Shown: positions 15,385 through 17,003 of the stretch, in pieces
How the letters are laid out: every line of letters begins with the position of its first letter
How positions within the stretch are numbered: position 1 is the stretch's first letter
Assembly (NCBI GenBank): GCA_903932885.1
Contig: CAIZHT010000190.1
Span: 1 to 17,003, forward strand
Length of the DNA stretch: 17,003 bases
Source: an uncultured Actinomycetes bacterium
Lineage (GTDB): Bacteria; Actinomycetota; Actinomycetes; Nanopelagicales; Nanopelagicaceae
Direction: 5' to 3'
The notes under the pieces: generated by a model
Told to the model about the DNA's origin: nothing
The model's database searches: none
The model's input: only the letters and a program-made list of their open reading frames with translations
Made by a program: the position numbers and the translations under genes

Positions 15385-16266
15385 CTAGCGCTCTAATATG
15401 GCGCGCATCAATTGCGCCGTTTCACTCGGAGTCTTACCAACCTTTACTCCTGCTGCCTCAAGTGCATCTTGCTTTCCTTGCGCAGTTCCTGAAGAGCCAG
15501 AAACAATTGCACCAGCGTGACCCATTGTCTTTCCTTCTGGTGCAGTAAATCCAGCAACATATCCAACAACAGGCTTTGTCACATATTCACCAATAAATGC
15601 AGCAGCACGCTCTTCTGCATCTCCGCCGATTTCACCAATCATTACTATGGCTTTCGTATCAGGATCATCTTGGAATGCGCGAAGGCAATCAATATGGGTG
15701 GTTCCAATGACTGGATCTCCACCGATTCCAACTGCTGTGCTAAAACCGATATCACGAAGCTCGTACATCATTTGGTATGTGAGTGTTCCTGATTTTGAAA
15801 CTAAACCAATAGGACCAGAGCCAGTGATGTCGGCAGGAATAATTCCTACATTTGATTTACCGGGACTGATAATTCCTGGACAGTTTGGGCCGATGATTCG
15901 CGTTGTTCCCTTTGCAAGTGCATGTGCATAAAAACTTGCAGAATCATGAACTGGAATTCCTTCTGTAATAACTACGACAAGTGGCATCGCTGCATCAATT
16001 GCATCGATTACTGCTGCCTTTGCAAACTTAGGAGGAACGAATACGACAGAAACATTTGCTTTTGTTGCAGCAATCGCCTCGGACACCGAATTGAATACAG
16101 GGAGCTGATGTCCATCGATATCTACGCTCTGTCCACCTTTTCCCGGTGTCACTCCACCAACAACTTTTGTACCGGAAGCGAGCATGCGACGTGTGTGCTT
16201 TGTTCCTTCAGAACCTGTCATACCTTGAACAATGACAGTGCTGGACTCGTTGAGAAAAATAGACAT
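15385..16266 (-). CDS. sucD: Succinate--CoA ligase subunit alpha
   Basis: Alpha subunit of succinyl-CoA synthetase, which converts succinyl-CoA to succinate with nucleotide phosphorylation in the TCA cycle. The 293-residue length is standard. The CoA-binding Rossmann domain occupies the N-terminal half, with [15 protein letters not shown] near 15-29; [17 protein letters not shown] (126-142) is a family signature, and the phosphorylated catalytic His250 sits in GHAGAIVSG (249-257). The ATG shares one base with the sucC stop (TAATG), so the two subunits are translationally coupled, as is usual. Confidence 0.97.
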   Translation of the reverse strand: MSIFLNESSTVIVQGMTGSEGTKHTRRMLASGTKVVGGVTPGKGGQSVDIDGHQLPVFNSVSEAIAATKANVSVVFVPPKFAKAAVIDAIDAAMPLVVVITEGIPVHDSASFYAHALAKGTTRIIGPNCPGIISPGKSNVGIIPADITGSGPIGLVSKSGTLTYQMMYELRDIGFSTAVGIGGDPVIGTTHIDCLRAFQDDPDTKAIVMIGEIGGDAEERAAAFIGEYVTKPVVGYVAGFTAPEGKTMGHAGAIVSGSSGTAQGKQDALEAAGVKVGKTPSETAQLMRAILER

Positions 16267-17003
16267 TACTTCGCCGCCAATTCTGCAGCGCGATTTGCTG
16301 CTCCATCCATAGTTTCTGCCTGTTCGATCAATGGATGCGCTGCTTTGTTGAGGATTGCGCGACCTTCTAGAACATTGTTTCCATCGAGGCGAACCACGAT
16401 TGGCTTAGTTGCTTTATTACCTAGCAATTCAAGTGCTTGAACAATTCCAGTTGCAACGGCGTCACATGCAGTAATGCCACCAAATACGTTGACGAATACG
16501 CTCTTCACATCATTATCACCCAATATGATTGATAGCCCATCTGCCATAACATGCGCAGATGCACCTCCACCAATATCTAGGAAGTTTGCTGGTCGAACGC
16601 CGCCATGTTTTTCACCAGCGTATGCAACAACATCAAGGGTGCTCATCACAAGACCTGCACCATTGCCAATAATTCCTACCTCACCTTCGAGCTTTACGTA
16701 GTTGAGATCTTTCTCTTTCGCCGCCGCTTCAAGTGCGTTAGTTGCTGCGTGATCAATGAGTGCTTCATGGTCAAGATGGCGGAATCCAGCATTGTCATCG
16801 AGAGTTATTTTGCCATCGAGTGCAATAACTTCTCCATCTTTTGTTTTTACTAATGGGTTTACTTCAACAAGAGTTGCATCCTCAGATTGAAATACTTCCC
16901 AGAGCTTGAGCAAAACCTGTGCAACTTGATCAGCAACATCGGCTGGGAACTGTGCGGCACTAACAATTTCTGCGGCTTTAGCAGGTGTAATTCCATCAAT
17001 TGC
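16266..17003 (-). CDS. sucC: Succinate--CoA ligase subunit beta, partial (5' end beyond the window)
   Basis: The C-terminal 245 residues of the ATP-grasp beta subunit of succinyl-CoA synthetase, partner of SucD. The frame stays open to the right edge, reading [18 protein letters not shown] at the border; about 140 N-terminal residues of a usual 380-390 are outside. Visible are EVNPLV and the following LDGKI region of the ATP-grasp active site, [12 protein letters not shown], the [10 protein letters not shown] block and [13 protein letters not shown], all characteristic of SucC. An apparent start at 16911-16913 is an internal TTG leucine codon, not a real start. The stop overlaps the sucD ATG by one base. 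Confidence 0.97.
   Translation of the reverse strand, partial: AIDGITPAKAAEIVSAAQFPADVADQVAQVLLKLWEVFQSEDATLVEVNPLVKTKDGEVIALDGKITLDDNAGFRHLDHEALIDHAATNALEAAAKEKDLNYVKLEGEVGIIGNGAGLVMSTLDVVAYAGEKHGGVRPANFLDIGGGASAHVMADGLSIILGDNDVKSVFVNVFGGITACDAVATGIVQALELLGNKATKPIVVRLDGNNVLEGRAILNKAAHPLIEQAETMDGAANRAAELAAK

Noticed and set aside
15382..15391. GCGCTAGCGC palindrome over the sucD stop
   Set aside because: It is only 10 bp, mostly coding, with no loop for a useful hairpin; it is likely chance.
15922..16440. 172-codon plus-strand frame opposite sucC/sucD
   Set aside because: The Cys/Asn-rich translation is typical of antisense shadow frames, and both conserved genes on the other strand explain the sequence.
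16911..16913. Apparent sucC start
   Set aside because: It is a TTG leucine codon inside a frame that stays open to the window edge with SucC-like sequence upstream.
1..17003. Search by eye for tRNA/rRNA genes, CRISPR arrays, insertion sequences, att sites and prophage genes
   Set aside because: No cloverleaf-like gaps, evenly spaced direct repeats, transposase or integrase motifs were seen; almost all sequence is accounted for by conserved genes.

Overview
The window reads as a gene-dense, low-to-moderate-GC chromosome segment of an actinobacterium. The block sucC-sucD-DUF6350(perM)-purN-purH-folD-DUF3017-mdh-icd is a characteristic actinobacterial gene order; the sucCD-perM-purN-purH part is also found in Mycobacterium and Streptomyces. 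A/T-rich codon use, intergenic gaps mostly below about 140 bp, overlapping start/stop codons and paired BMP-family nucleoside/solute-binding proteins together suggest a streamlined aquatic lineage such as the freshwater acI group (Nanopelagicales: Planktophila/Nanopelagicus). That lineage placement is an inference; no 16S or other marker lies in the window.

Layout. (1) 40-1089, minus: a BMP-family lipoprotein, divergent from (2) 1317-2270, plus: a ribokinase. Their shared 227-bp intergenic region carries a textbook LacI-family operator and several TGATC-centred palindromes. (3) 2267-5587, minus: a CNNM/CorC-type membrane protein, trpS, and a second BMP-like protein without a lipobox whose start overlaps the trpS stop. 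(4) 5719-6801, plus: a lone MsiK/UgpC-type sugar ABC ATPase behind a GC-rich leader with two hairpins, ending at a strong bidirectional terminator. (5) 6845-8790, minus: an acetaldehyde-type aldehyde dehydrogenase followed by its usual partner DUF779. The first codons of DUF779 form a 13-bp perfect inverted repeat. (6) 8899 to the right edge, minus: the TCA-cycle/purine block, ending with icd. sucC runs off the right edge.

How the genes fit together. SucCD, Mdh and Icd are TCA-cycle enzymes. FolD makes 10-formyl-THF, the one-carbon donor used by PurN and PurH in purine synthesis. The BMP proteins plus ribokinase suggest uptake of nucleosides or a related pentose compound with ribose salvage. 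The shared ATPase probably energises sugar importers encoded elsewhere. Most of the window is housekeeping. No mobile elements, CRISPR arrays, rRNA or tRNA genes were seen, and no stretch over 300 bp lacks a gene. The parts worth a second look are cis-regulatory: the DUF779 start hairpin, the structured ATPase leader, the BMP/ribokinase operator region and the palindrome before mdh, together with the atypical second BMP protein.
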